64,000 nucleotides of DNA from assembly GCA_000381565.1 (NCBI GenBank), contig KB906724.1, positions 72,085-136,084 on the forward strand, written 5' to 3'. How positions within the stretch are numbered: the first letter of the stretch is position 1; the number at the start of each line of letters is the position of its first letter. A program made the position numbers and the translations under genes. Shown piece by piece: positions 16,816-26,568 of the stretch. The DNA is from Oxalobacteraceae bacterium AB_14. Lineage in GTDB: Bacteria > Pseudomonadota > Gammaproteobacteria > Burkholderiales > Burkholderiaceae_D. The notes beneath the pieces were generated by a model, which was not told the DNA's origin, ran no database searches, and saw nothing but the letters and a program-made list of their open reading frames with translations.

Positions 16816-18969
16816 TTATTCCGCGTGCATTTCCTTCAGCAGGTTGTCGGCGTGGTCGACGTGTTTCATGTTCCACAGGATGTAGCGCAGGTCGACCTGG
16901 ATGTCGCGGGTGTTGGCCTGGTTGAAGTCCCAGTCCGAGATGATGGAGTCGAGCGTACCGTCGAAGGCCAGGCCGATCCATTCGCCCTTGGCGTTCAGCG
17001 CGGCCGAGCCTGAGTTGCCGCCGGTGATGTCCAGCGTGGCCAGGTAGGCCACCGGAACCGACTTCAGTTTCGGATCGACGTACTTGCCGAAGTCCTTGGC
17101 CTTGATCGCGGCCAGCTGGGCTTTCGGCGCGTTGAACTCGCCGACGCCGGTGGCCTTGGCGGCCACGCCTTCGACGGTGGTGAAGGCCTTCCAGCTGGTG
17201 CCGTCGGCGCCGTGGTCGCGGCCGGCGATCCGGCCGAAGGTCACGCGCAGGGTGCTGTTGGCGTCGGGGTAGACGGCCTGGCCTTTGCTTTGCATGAAGG
17301 CGATCTTGGCCTTCATGTAGTTGGCGTAGGCTTGCTGCAGCTTGCCGCCCAGCTCTTCCTGTTGCGCTTCCTCCTTCATGTCCGGCCCGTACATGGCGAC
17401 GGCGGCCTTGATGAAGGCGTCGTTGCTGGCCTTGAACTCTTCCGGCGTCTTGCCGATCCAGCTGGTGCGCTCGGCGGCGTCGCCCAGCTTGCTGCCGGCG
17501 TACAGCGTGTCGAGCGCGGCTTGCAGCTCGGCCTTGCTCATGCCGTCCTTGATGCCGAGGATGGCGTCGAAGTCGGCGTTGCGCCGGGCCGCCGGCTGGG
17601 CGGCGTATTTCGACAGGCTGTTGATGACCAGCGCCTTGTCGACTTTTTCATCGTAGTTGCGCACCAGCGCGGCCACCGACGACTTGATGCGCGGCACGTC
17701 GCGCACCTGGAAGCCGGCCTTGCGTTCGGCGTCCGGCTTGGTGTTCTCGTTGGCCAGGCGGTACAGCATGCGCGCGGTGTTCAGCAGGCGCGGCTTGGAC
17801 AAGGACAGGAAGTAGTCGCGCTTGGTTTCGGCGTCGCGCTGGGCGATCAGCTTTTCCACCAGTTCGATGTCACCGGCGTATTCGGCCTTGCGGGCCGGGC
17901 TGGCGTTGATCCAGGACTTCAGCGCTTCGTGCTCGGCGGTTTTACGCTGGAGCATGTCGCTGCCGGCGTAGGAATCCAGCATGCCCTGGCGGTTCTTGTA
18001 GTAGTTGTTGATGCCGGCCACCTGCGATGCGTATTTCAGCGCGGTGTCCTTGTTGTCCCTGGTGGCGTCGGCGATGATCGCCAGGTTTTCCGCCGAGGTC
18101 TTGACGAAGGCCGGGTAGCTCCAGTCGAAGGTGTGGGCCACTTCCGACGGCAGGCGGTGGCGGTTGGTGCGGCCCGGGTAGCCCAGCACCATGATGAAGT
18201 CGCCCTCCTTGACGCCTTCCTTGGCCAGCTTCAGGTAGTGCTGCGGGATGTAGGGGACGTTGTCCTTGCTGAAGTCGGCGGCCTTGCCGTCCTTGCTGAC
18301 GTAGGCGCGGTAGAAGCCGTAGTCGCCGGTGTGGCGCGGCCACATCCAGTTGTCGGTGTCGCCGCCGAACTTGCCGACGCCGGCCGGCGGCGCGTGGACC
18401 AGGCGCACGTCGCGGATTTCCAGCTGCTTGATCAGATAGTACTCCAGGCCGCCGTAGTAGGACGACACGGTGCAGCGGTGGCCTTGGTCTTTTTCGCAGG
18501 CGGCCTGGATGGCTTTCTGGTTCTGCTCGATGGCGTCGCTGCGCTTCTTGCCGCTCAGTTTGGCGACATCGGCGGTGATCACTTGCTTGCTGACGTCGGT
18601 GACGGCCTTGGTCACGAAGATGCGGCTGCCCGGGGCGGCCGGTAATTCTTCGCCGAAGTTGTGGGCCAGGAAGCCGTTGGCCAGCAGGTCGCGTTCCGGC
18701 GTGGAGTTGTGCGCCACGCTGCCGTAGACGCAGTGGTGGTTGGTGGCGACCAGGCCTTGCGGCGAGACGAAGGAGGCCGAGCAACCGCCCAGGCTGACGA
18801 TGGCGCCCATCGGGAACTCGGTCAGTTTGGTCAGCTTGGCGGGGTCCAGTTTCAGGCCGGCGGCTTTCAGTTGCTTGGCTACTTGTGGCAGCTGTTGCGG
18901 CATCCACATGCCTTCATCGGCGTGGGCGGCGGTGCTCAGGATGGCGAGCGCGATCAGTGATTTATGCAT
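16816..18969 (-). CDS. S46-family dipeptidyl-peptidase (DPP7/DPP11-like)
   Basis: 717-residue secreted serine exopeptidase that removes dipeptides from oligopeptides in the periplasm. Signal peptide MHKSLIALAILSTAAHADEG, then the family opening MWMPQQLP; catalytic His in ATNHHCVYGS and catalytic Ser in TGGNSGSAALN, followed by GEWIGLAFDG. ATG 18969 is chosen because it starts the signal peptide; an extended frame to 19044 would run into a palindromic repeat. A candidate TATACT -10 lies at 19012-19017. Whether Asp/Glu-specific (DPP11) or broader (DPP7) depends on one residue I did not assign. Confidence 0.92.
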   Translation of the reverse strand: MHKSLIALAILSTAAHADEGMWMPQQLPQVAKQLKAAGLKLDPAKLTKLTEFPMGAIVSLGGCSASFVSPQGLVATNHHCVYGSVAHNSTPERDLLANGFLAHNFGEELPAAPGSRIFVTKAVTDVSKQVITADVAKLSGKKRSDAIEQNQKAIQAACEKDQGHRCTVSSYYGGLEYYLIKQLEIRDVRLVHAPPAGVGKFGGDTDNWMWPRHTGDYGFYRAYVSKDGKAADFSKDNVPYIPQHYLKLAKEGVKEGDFIMVLGYPGRTNRHRLPSEVAHTFDWSYPAFVKTSAENLAIIADATRDNKDTALKYASQVAGINNYYKNRQGMLDSYAGSDMLQRKTAEHEALKSWINASPARKAEYAGDIELVEKLIAQRDAETKRDYFLSLSKPRLLNTARMLYRLANENTKPDAERKAGFQVRDVPRIKSSVAALVRNYDEKVDKALVINSLSKYAAQPAARRNADFDAILGIKDGMSKAELQAALDTLYAGSKLGDAAERTSWIGKTPEEFKASNDAFIKAAVAMYGPDMKEEAQQEELGGKLQQAYANYMKAKIAFMQSKGQAVYPDANSTLRVTFGRIAGRDHGADGTSWKAFTTVEGVAAKATGVGEFNAPKAQLAAIKAKDFGKYVDPKLKSVPVAYLATLDITGGNSGSAALNAKGEWIGLAFDGTLDSIISDWDFNQANTRDIQVDLRYILWNMKHVDHADNLLKEMHAE

Positions 18970-19025
18970 GTTTGTCGTTGTTGAAGTGGTGGTAAAAGGA
19001 ACAACGACGGGAGTATAGCGAAAAA

Positions 19026-19113
19026 CCGGGGTCAGATCTGACATTCGGACACGGGCCCTGCCGTAGCGGCTGCTACAGAAGAGTTCGTGTCCGAATGTCA
19101 GATCTGACCCCGG
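19026..19113. repeat. Palindromic GGGGTCA element, copy 1
   Basis: Perfect 28-base arms (19026-19053 and 19086-19113) beginning CCGGGGTCAGATCTGACATT flank a 32-base centre. The arms share a core with the element at 56814-56904. On the minus strand the hairpin is followed by TTTTT, so it could end transcription of the YceI gene (stop at 19135). Confidence 0.85.
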
Positions 19114-19134
19114 CGGTTTTGCGACTTGGCTTGC

Positions 19135-19701
19135 TTAGTCGGCCTTGATGGCTTCGATCTGGATCGCCAGTTTGACTTCCGGGGCGAAGGCCGGGGTGCC
19201 GTAGTTCAGGCCGAAATCGGTGCGCTTGAACTCGGCCACGGCATTGGCGCCGCACACTTCTCGCTTGTAGCGCGGGTGCATGATGCAGTTGAACTTGTCC
19301 ACCTTCAAGGCCACCGGCTTGGTCACGCCCAGCAAGGTCAGCTCGCCTTCGACGCCGACCAGCTTGTCACCGTCGAACTTAAACGATTTGCTCTTGTAGG
19401 TGATGGTCGGGAATTTCTCGACGTTGAACATGTCGGCCGTCTTGGCGTGGCTGTTCATTTTTTCCATGCCGAAGTCGATCGAGTCGGCCGCGATGGCGAT
19501 GTCCAGCGCGCCGGTCTTGGCGGCGCGGTCCATCGTCACGGTGCCGCTGGTCTTGTCGAACTTGCCGCGCCAGACCGACAGGCCCATGTGGTCGGCCTCG
19601 AAGCTCGGGTAGGTGTGCGTCGGATCGACGTTGTAGGTGGCGGCGATGGCGGACGTGGCCGAGGCGGCCAGCAGGGTGGCGATCAGGATTTGCAGTTTCA
19701 T
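19135..19701 (-). CDS. YceI-family periplasmic protein (second copy)
   Basis: 188 residues with signal peptide [20 protein letters not shown] followed by a YceI lipocalin-like domain ([19 protein letters not shown] at the start, [20 protein letters not shown] at the end). YceI proteins bind polyprenoids such as ubiquinone-8 in a barrel. It is the last gene of a cytochrome b561-YceI-YceI operon, 23 bases after the preceding YceI stop. The two YceI proteins are divergent from each other, so this is an old duplication. Confidence 0.92.
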   Translation of the reverse strand: MKLQILIATLLAASATSAIAATYNVDPTHTYPSFEADHMGLSVWRGKFDKTSGTVTMDRAAKTGALDIAIAADSIDFGMEKMNSHAKTADMFNVEKFPTITYKSKSFKFDGDKLVGVEGELTLLGVTKPVALKVDKFNCIMHPRYKREVCGANAVAEFKRTDFGLNYGTPAFAPEVKLAIQIEAIKAD

Positions 19702-19724
19702 CTAACGGTCTCCGGTGTGAAAAA

Positions 19725-20285
19725 TTATTGGGCTACGACGTGGAACTTGATGGTCACTTCATCGGCCACCATGCCGGTGTCTTTCCATTCGCCTTCGCCG
19801 ATGTTGTAGGCCAGGCGCTTGATCGGCAGCGCGCCTTCAAACACTTGCTTGCCGCCGTCGGCCTTGACCGTCAGCGGGAAGGTGATGTCGGCGGTCTTGC
19901 CCTTGATGGTCAGCTTGCCGGTGACGCTCAGCTTGCCGGCGCCGGCGCTCTTGATCGACGACGAGACGAAGGTCGCTTTCGGGAACTGGGCCGAGTTGAA
20001 CCATTCTTTCTTCGCCACTTCCTTGTTCATGTCGGCGTCGCCGACGTCCAGGCTGGCGGTCTCGACTTCGACGGTGGCCTTGGAGGCGTCCGGCTTGGCC
20101 GCGTCGTAGTCGATGGCGACGGTGTATTTCCTGAACTTCGATTCGACCGGCACGTTCATCTGCTTGAACACGGCCGACACGGTCGACTTGGCGGGATCGG
20201 TCTTCAGGGCGGCGGCGCTGGCGGCCAGGGCGACACCCATCAGCGCGATCGTCGAGGCTAGGGCGAGTTTTTTCATGGTTTTCAT
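19725..20285 (-). CDS. YceI-family periplasmic protein (first copy)
   Basis: 186 residues: signal peptide MKTMKKLALASTIALMGVALAASA, then a YceI domain (LKTDPAKSTVSAVFKQMN...EGEWKDTGMVADEVTIKFHV). Start at ATG 20285 behind a GGAG ribosome-binding site. It is 25 bases downstream of the cytochrome b561 gene, the same pairing as E. coli yceJ-yceI. It probably carries an isoprenoid quinone or lipid in the periplasm for the membrane cytochrome; that link is inference from the pairing. Confidence 0.92.
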   Translation of the reverse strand: MKTMKKLALASTIALMGVALAASAAALKTDPAKSTVSAVFKQMNVPVESKFRKYTVAIDYDAAKPDASKATVEVETASLDVGDADMNKEVAKKEWFNSAQFPKATFVSSSIKSAGAGKLSVTGKLTIKGKTADITFPLTVKADGGKQVFEGALPIKRLAYNIGEGEWKDTGMVADEVTIKFHVVAQ

Positions 20286-20310
20286 TGTTGGGCTCCGGTG
20301 GATGGGGGGA

Positions 20311-20835
20311 TTACGGCAGCATGCGTTTGAGCGTGGCGTCGCGGTCGACAAAGTGATGCTTGAGTGCGGCGAGGGCGTGGGCCACCACGGCGGCGGCCAT
20401 CGTCATGGTCAGAACATAGTGAACGGTTTTTAAGATCGGCTTAAGTTCGGCGTTCGGCGCGATCAGGGCCGGCAGCTGGAACAGGCCCAGGTACACCACC
20501 GGCACGCCGGCCGCGTAGGTGTACAGGTAGCCGGAAACCGGCACCGCGAAGATGAGGAAGTACAGCAGGTAGTGCATGCCGTCGGCTACCTTGTGCTGCC
20601 AGGCCGGGATGCTGGCCAGCGGCGGCGGCGGGGTATTGGCCTTGCGCCACAGCAGGCGGATGGCGGCCACGCCCAGCACCGTCACGCCCAGCCATTTGTG
20701 CCAGGAGTAGTATTTGAGCTTGGTGGGCGTGATGCCGTGGATGTCCACCATGGTCAGGCCGAGGAAGAAGGCGGCGATGATCAGCAGGGCGGTCAGCCAG
20801 TGCAGCAGCATGGCCGTTTTGGTATAGCGTTGCAT
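20311..20835 (-). CDS. Cytochrome b561 family protein
   Basis: 174-residue inner-membrane di-haem cytochrome b561. Start at ATG 20835 (MQRYTKTAMLLHWLTALL) behind GGAG; four hydrophobic helices. Haem-ligand histidines are visible in LLHWLTAL, KYYSWHKWLGV, DGMHYLLY and VVAHALAALKHHF. Typical YceJ-like proteins transfer electrons from quinol to an acceptor. First gene of the operon with two YceI genes. Confidence 0.92.
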   Translation of the reverse strand: MQRYTKTAMLLHWLTALLIIAAFFLGLTMVDIHGITPTKLKYYSWHKWLGVTVLGVAAIRLLWRKANTPPPPLASIPAWQHKVADGMHYLLYFLIFAVPVSGYLYTYAAGVPVVYLGLFQLPALIAPNAELKPILKTVHYVLTMTMAAAVVAHALAALKHHFVDRDATLKRMLP

Positions 20836-20907
20836 AAGCGTGAGCTCCAGAAAATAGTACGTGTTAGGACTAATATACCAAAGAAATGCAATGCGTGCTG
20901 CACGGGA

Positions 20908-20943
20908 ATAAAAAAGCCCCCGGGACAAATGTCGGCGGGGGCT
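20908..20943 (-). terminator. Intrinsic terminator of purB
   Basis: On the minus strand AGCCCCCG (20943-20936) pairs with CGGGGGCT (20922-20915), followed by TTTTTATT, 27 bases past the purB stop. Confidence 0.85.
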
Positions 20944-20969
20944 AGTGTAGAGCAGTTTAACGGTTTTGC

Positions 20970-22364
<1,395 letters not shown>

Positions 22365-22453
22365 TTAAAATTGCGCAAAGGTAGATTTTACCATTGGCCG
22401 GGCTTCCACCCTCCGATGTTATACTGGGGCCTGATCTTTCACTCTAAGCCTCT

Positions 22454-23062
22454 ATGAAACTCATCGGTTCCCTCGCCAGTCCTTATGTACGCAAAGTTCG
22501 TGTCGTCCTGGCGGAAAAGAAGCTTGATTACCAGTTTGAACTGGAAAATGTGTGGGCCCCGGATACCACCATCGACAAGCTGAACCCGCTGGGCAAGGTG
22601 CCGAGCCTGGTCATGGAAGACGGCAACGTCATGATCGATTCGCGCGTCATGGTCGAATACCTCGATACGCTGACCCCGGTCTGCAAGCTGCTGCCGCCGA
22701 ACGGCCGCGACCGCGCCGACGTCAAGTGCTGGGAAGCGCTGGCCGACGGCATGCTGGACGCCGCCATCATCGTGCGCCTGGAGCGCACCCAGCGCCCGGC
22801 CGCGCTGCAAAGCGAGGACTGGATGGCGCGCCAGATGCGCAAGGTGCGGCTGGGCCTGGCCTCGCTGTCGGACAAGCTGGGCGAGTCGGCCTATTGCGCC
22901 GGCATCCATTACTCGCTGGCCGACGTGGCGGTGGGCTGCACCTTGGGCTGGCTGGCGTTCCGCTTCCCGGAAATCACCTGGCGCGACGACTACCCCAACC
23001 TGGCGCGCCTGTACGACAAGCTGTCCGAGCGCCAGTCGTTCAAAGACACCGCGCCGCAGTAA
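22454..23062 (+). CDS. Glutathione S-transferase (YibF-like)
   Basis: 202-residue cytosolic GST. N-terminal thioredoxin-like domain (MKLIGSLASPYVRKVRVVL, with Ser9/Pro10-Tyr near the usual active site; cis-Pro in GKVPSLVM; DSRVMVEYLD) and an all-helical C-terminal domain with SLADVAVGCTL. It resembles E. coli YibF. The LacI-type regulator starts 3 bases after its stop, so the two are probably transcribed together even though the GST has no obvious role in sugar use. Confidence 0.9.
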   Translation: MKLIGSLASPYVRKVRVVLAEKKLDYQFELENVWAPDTTIDKLNPLGKVPSLVMEDGNVMIDSRVMVEYLDTLTPVCKLLPPNGRDRADVKCWEALADGMLDAAIIVRLERTQRPAALQSEDWMARQMRKVRLGLASLSDKLGESAYCAGIHYSLADVAVGCTLGWLAFRFPEITWRDDYPNLARLYDKLSERQSFKDTAPQ

Positions 23063-23065
23063 GCC

Positions 23066-24112
23066 ATGGCCAAGACCATGCCGCCCGACGCGGACAGCTC
23101 CGCCCAGCAGCGGCGCCTGCAGATGGCCGACATCGCGCGCCTGGCCGGCGTGTCGACCTCGACGGTGTCGCGGGCGCTGGCCGGCAGCAAGCTGGTCAGC
23201 GAGGAGACGCGGGTGCGCATCATGGAACTGGCCCGCTCCCTCAAGTACACCATCAACATCGGCGCGCAGAATCTGCGCATGAAGCAGAACCGCACCGTCG
23301 GCGTGGTGATCCCCTACGACTCGGCCACGCGCCAGCACCTGTCCGATCCCTTCTTCCTGTCGATGCTGGGCAGCCTGGCCGATGCGCTGACCGAGCTGGG
23401 CTTCGACATGCTGGTCTCGCGGGTGGACGCCGAGGAGCTGGACGCGGCCGCCGCGCCGTTCGACACCGGCCGCGTGATCGGCATCATCCTGATCGGCCAG
23501 TGGCGCCACCATGAACAGCTGAACCAGCTGGCGGCGCGCCATGTGCCGATCGTGGTGTGGGGCGCGCAATTGCCGCAGCAGCTGTACTGCACCGTCGGCG
23601 GCGACAATGTGAGCGGCGGCGAGCTGGCCGGCGCGCACCTGATCGCGCAGGGACGCAAGCACATCGCTTTCTTCGGCGATATCAAGCTACCCGAAGTGGG
23701 CCAGCGCTACCAAGGCCTGTGCCGCGCGCTGCGGCGGGCCGGCATGGCGGTCGATCCGGCCTTGCAGGTGTCGGTGTCCTTCCTGCCGGAGGGCGGCCGG
23801 GACGCGGTGCAGGAACTGCTGCAGCGCGGCGTGCCGTTCGACGCCGTGTTCGCCGGCAGCGACCTGATGGCCATGACCGCGATTAACACGCTGCGCCAGC
23901 AAGGCTACGATGTGCCGGGGCAGGTCGCCGTGGTCGGCTACGACGATATCGAGCTGGCCGGCTACTTCCATCCGCCGCTGACCACCGTGCAGCAACCTAT
24001 CCGCGAGGCCGGCCGGGCGCTGGTGTCCCAGCTGCTGGAACTGGTCGACGGCCGTCCGGCGCCTTCGCTGCAAATTCCCACCCAACTGATCGTCCGCAAC
24101 AGCTCTGTCTGA
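23066..24112 (+). CDS. LacI-family transcriptional regulator of the sucrose locus
   Basis: 348 residues: N-terminal LacI helix-turn-helix (about 18-40, MADIARLAGVSTSTVSRALAG) plus hinge helix, then a periplasmic-binding-protein-like sugar domain (from about 75, RTVGVVIP; VVGYDDIELAGYFHPPLTTV near the end). It sits directly upstream of a TonB receptor, an amylosucrase-type enzyme, a sugar kinase and a sugar symporter, and two palindromes of the LacI type follow its stop codon. By analogy with SuxR of Xanthomonas it is expected to repress the locus until sucrose or a derivative binds. Confidence 0.92.
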   Translation: MAKTMPPDADSSAQQRRLQMADIARLAGVSTSTVSRALAGSKLVSEETRVRIMELARSLKYTINIGAQNLRMKQNRTVGVVIPYDSATRQHLSDPFFLSMLGSLADALTELGFDMLVSRVDAEELDAAAAPFDTGRVIGIILIGQWRHHEQLNQLAARHVPIVVWGAQLPQQLYCTVGGDNVSGGELAGAHLIAQGRKHIAFFGDIKLPEVGQRYQGLCRALRRAGMAVDPALQVSVSFLPEGGRDAVQELLQRGVPFDAVFAGSDLMAMTAINTLRQQGYDVPGQVAVVGYDDIELAGYFHPPLTTVQQPIREAGRALVSQLLELVDGRPAPSLQIPTQLIVRNSSV

Positions 24113-24116
24113 TTTG

Positions 24117-24130
24117 TGCAACCGATTGCA
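24117..24130. promoter_or_regulatory. LacI-type operator, site 1
   Basis: TGCAACCGATTGCA, a palindrome with one mismatched pair about the central CG, starts 5 bases after the regulator stop. Its right half is identical to that of site 2, 57 bases away centre to centre. Confidence 0.7.
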
Positions 24131-24172
24131 TCAGCTTCATAGCGGTGCCGTTAAATATATTTTTGCGACGTT

Positions 24173-24188
24173 ATGCAATCGATTGCAT
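24173..24188. promoter_or_regulatory. LacI-type operator, site 2
   Basis: ATGCAATCGATTGCAT is a perfect 16-base palindrome with the central CG usual for LacI-family operators, 78 bases upstream of the TonB-receptor start. Together with site 1 it brackets an AT-rich stretch (24150-24164) that probably holds the promoter. Confidence 0.8.
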
Positions 24189-24265
24189 TAAATCGGAATC
24201 CGATGAATAATGGCGTACCTGCTCAATTAAAGAGCAGCTTAAAACGACAATATCTGGAGACGACA

Positions 24266-26566
24266 ATGGAACAACGCACATTCAAACTGGGCGGCATCGC
24301 TGCCGCTGTTGCAACGGCTGTCCTGCACATGGGCGCCGCCTCGGCGCAGCAGGCCGCCCCGGCCGCCCCCGCCGCCGATGGCCTGAACATGGAGCGCGTG
24401 GTCGTCACCGGCACCTCCGGCGGTTCCACCAAAATGAAATCGAGCGTGTCGATCAGTACCCTGGAAGGCGAGACCATCAAGAACGGCGCGCCGCTGAGCG
24501 CAGCGGAAGTATTGCGCTCGGTGCCGGGCGTGCGCTCGGAATCGTCGGGCGGCGAGGGCAACGCCAACATCACCGTGCGCGGCGTGCCGATCTCGGCCGG
24601 CGGCGCGCGCTATGTGCAGATCCAGGAAGACGGCCTGCCGGTGCTGCAATCGGGCGACTTCAACTTCATCACGCCGGACAGCTTCGTCAAGATCGACGGC
24701 ACGCTGGACCATCTGGAAGTGGTGCGCGGCGGTTCGGCCTCGACGCTGGCGACCAATGCGCCGGGCGGCATCATCAACTTCATCACCAAGACCGGCGAGG
24801 AAGAGGGCGGCCATATCGGCATCAGCCACGGCCTGGGCTACGACGAGACCCGGCTGGACTTCGACTACGGCGCGCCGCTGTCGGACAAGACGCGCTTCTT
24901 CATCGGCGGTAACTACCGTAGCGGCGAAGGCGTGCGCAACACCGGCTTGAGCACCGAGGACGGCGGCCAGATTCGCGGCAATATCACGCACGACCTGGAC
25001 AACGGCTTTATCCGCCTGTCGTTCAAGCATGTCGACGACAAATCGCCGACGGTGCTGCCGGTGCCGGTGCAGGTGGTGAACCAGCAGATCCAGGAAATCC
25101 CCGGCATCGATCCGCGCAAGGTGACGTTCTACTCGCCGTACTGGGTGCGCGATGTCACGCTGGGCAAGAACAACACGCCGGTGTCGACCAACGTCAACGA
25201 CGGCCTGCACGTGAAGAGCGACACGGTCGGCCTGGAAGGTTCGTTCGACCTGGGCGACGGCTGGAACCTGAGCGACAAGTTCCGCACCGCCAGCAACAGC
25301 GGGCGCTTCACCGGCGTGTTCGCCGGCAACAACGGCACGGTCGGCAATTACGTGTTCGCGACGGGACCGAACAAGGGCAAGGCCTACAACGGCCGCGCCT
25401 TCTCCGCCGTGGTGTTCAACACCTCGATCGACGACGCCGGCAATACGCTCAACGACACCAAGCTGGCCAAGACCTTCAAGCTGGCCGACGGCTCCAAGCT
25501 GACCACCACCGCCGGCTTGTACCTGTCGACGCAGAAGCTGGCGCTGACCTGGAACTTCAACGAGTATCTGATGCAGGCCAGCGGCGACAAACCGGCGCTG
25601 CTGCAAACGGCCAGCGCCACGCCTGGCCTGGTCGGTCCGGCCTTCGGCGGCTGCTGCTCGCGCGCGGTCGACATGGAATACAAACTGACGTCGCCTTACC
25701 TGAACGTGGGCTATGAAACCGGTCCGCTGAACATCGACGCCAGCGTGCGCCAGGACCGCCAGCGCGCCAGCGGCACGGCCAACATCGCGACCATGAGCGG
25801 CGGCGCGTTGCGCTACGATCCGGCCACGCAGCAGCTGGTGGACTACAAGATCAACCACAATTCGTACTCGGTCGGCGGCAACTACCGCATCACCGGCAGC
25901 CTGGCGGCGTTCGCCCGCGTCAGCGACGGCGTGGCCTTCAACGCGGACCGCATCCTGTTCGGCACCCCGCTCGACGGCAGCGCGCCGATCAACATCAACA
26001 CCGTCAAGCAGATCGAGGGCGGCGTGAAGTGGCGCAGCGGCGGCATCAGCACCTTCGTGACGCTGTTCCAGGCCAAGACCGACGAGAGCAACTACGAGGC
26101 GACCACGCAGCGCAGCACCTCCAACAAGTACGACGCCAAGGGTGTGGAGCTGGAAGGCGCATATGCGCTGAACGATTTCCGCGTCACCGGCGGCATGACC
26201 TACACCGACGCCAAGATCACCGGCACCGCGCCCGGCGACGTGGCGGTGATCGGCAACACGCCGCGCCGCCAGGCCAAGGTGGTGTACCAGATCGCACCGA
26301 CCTACACCTTCGGCCAGGCCACCGTCGGCGCCAGCTTGATCGGCACCGGCAAGTCGTGGGGCGACGACGCGCACACCATTGTGCTGCCGGCCTACCAGGT
26401 GGTGAACGCCTTCGTCAATTATCACGTGACGGAGAAGGCTACCCTGTCGCTGAGCGTGAACAACCTGCTCAACAAGATCGGCTACACCGAAGTCGAAGGC
26501 GACGGCCATGCCGCCCGCTCCATCTCCGGCCGCGCCGCGAAAGTCAGCTTGTCTTACGCCTTCTAA
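24266..26566 (+). CDS. TonB-dependent outer-membrane receptor, probably for sucrose
   Basis: 766 residues: signal peptide (to ASAQQ, about residue 28), a TonB-box-like MERVVVTG, plug domain (SAAEVLRSVPGVRSES, NITVRGVP, VVRGGSASTLATNAPGGIINFIT) and a beta-barrel ending in a C-terminal Phe (KVSLSYAF). Start at ATG 24266 with GGAG upstream; a longer frame from 24173 would begin inside operator 2. Substrate is inferred from the following genes and from SuxA in Xanthomonas. Energy would come from a TonB system; one TonB gene lies at 32671-33390. Confidence 0.9.
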   Translation: MEQRTFKLGGIAAAVATAVLHMGAASAQQAAPAAPAADGLNMERVVVTGTSGGSTKMKSSVSISTLEGETIKNGAPLSAAEVLRSVPGVRSESSGGEGNANITVRGVPISAGGARYVQIQEDGLPVLQSGDFNFITPDSFVKIDGTLDHLEVVRGGSASTLATNAPGGIINFITKTGEEEGGHIGISHGLGYDETRLDFDYGAPLSDKTRFFIGGNYRSGEGVRNTGLSTEDGGQIRGNITHDLDNGFIRLSFKHVDDKSPTVLPVPVQVVNQQIQEIPGIDPRKVTFYSPYWVRDVTLGKNNTPVSTNVNDGLHVKSDTVGLEGSFDLGDGWNLSDKFRTASNSGRFTGVFAGNNGTVGNYVFATGPNKGKAYNGRAFSAVVFNTSIDDAGNTLNDTKLAKTFKLADGSKLTTTAGLYLSTQKLALTWNFNEYLMQASGDKPALLQTASATPGLVGPAFGGCCSRAVDMEYKLTSPYLNVGYETGPLNIDASVRQDRQRASGTANIATMSGGALRYDPATQQLVDYKINHNSYSVGGNYRITGSLAAFARVSDGVAFNADRILFGTPLDGSAPININTVKQIEGGVKWRSGGISTFVTLFQAKTDESNYEATTQRSTSNKYDAKGVELEGAYALNDFRVTGGMTYTDAKITGTAPGDVAVIGNTPRRQAKVVYQIAPTYTFGQATVGASLIGTGKSWGDDAHTIVLPAYQVVNAFVNYHVTEKATLSLSVNNLLNKIGYTEVEGDGHAARSISGRAAKVSLSYAF

Positions 26567-26568
26567 CT

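Noticed and set aside
24239..26509. 756-codon minus-strand frame
   Set aside because: Antisense to the TonB-dependent receptor; only repetitive Arg/Ala/Gly sequence.
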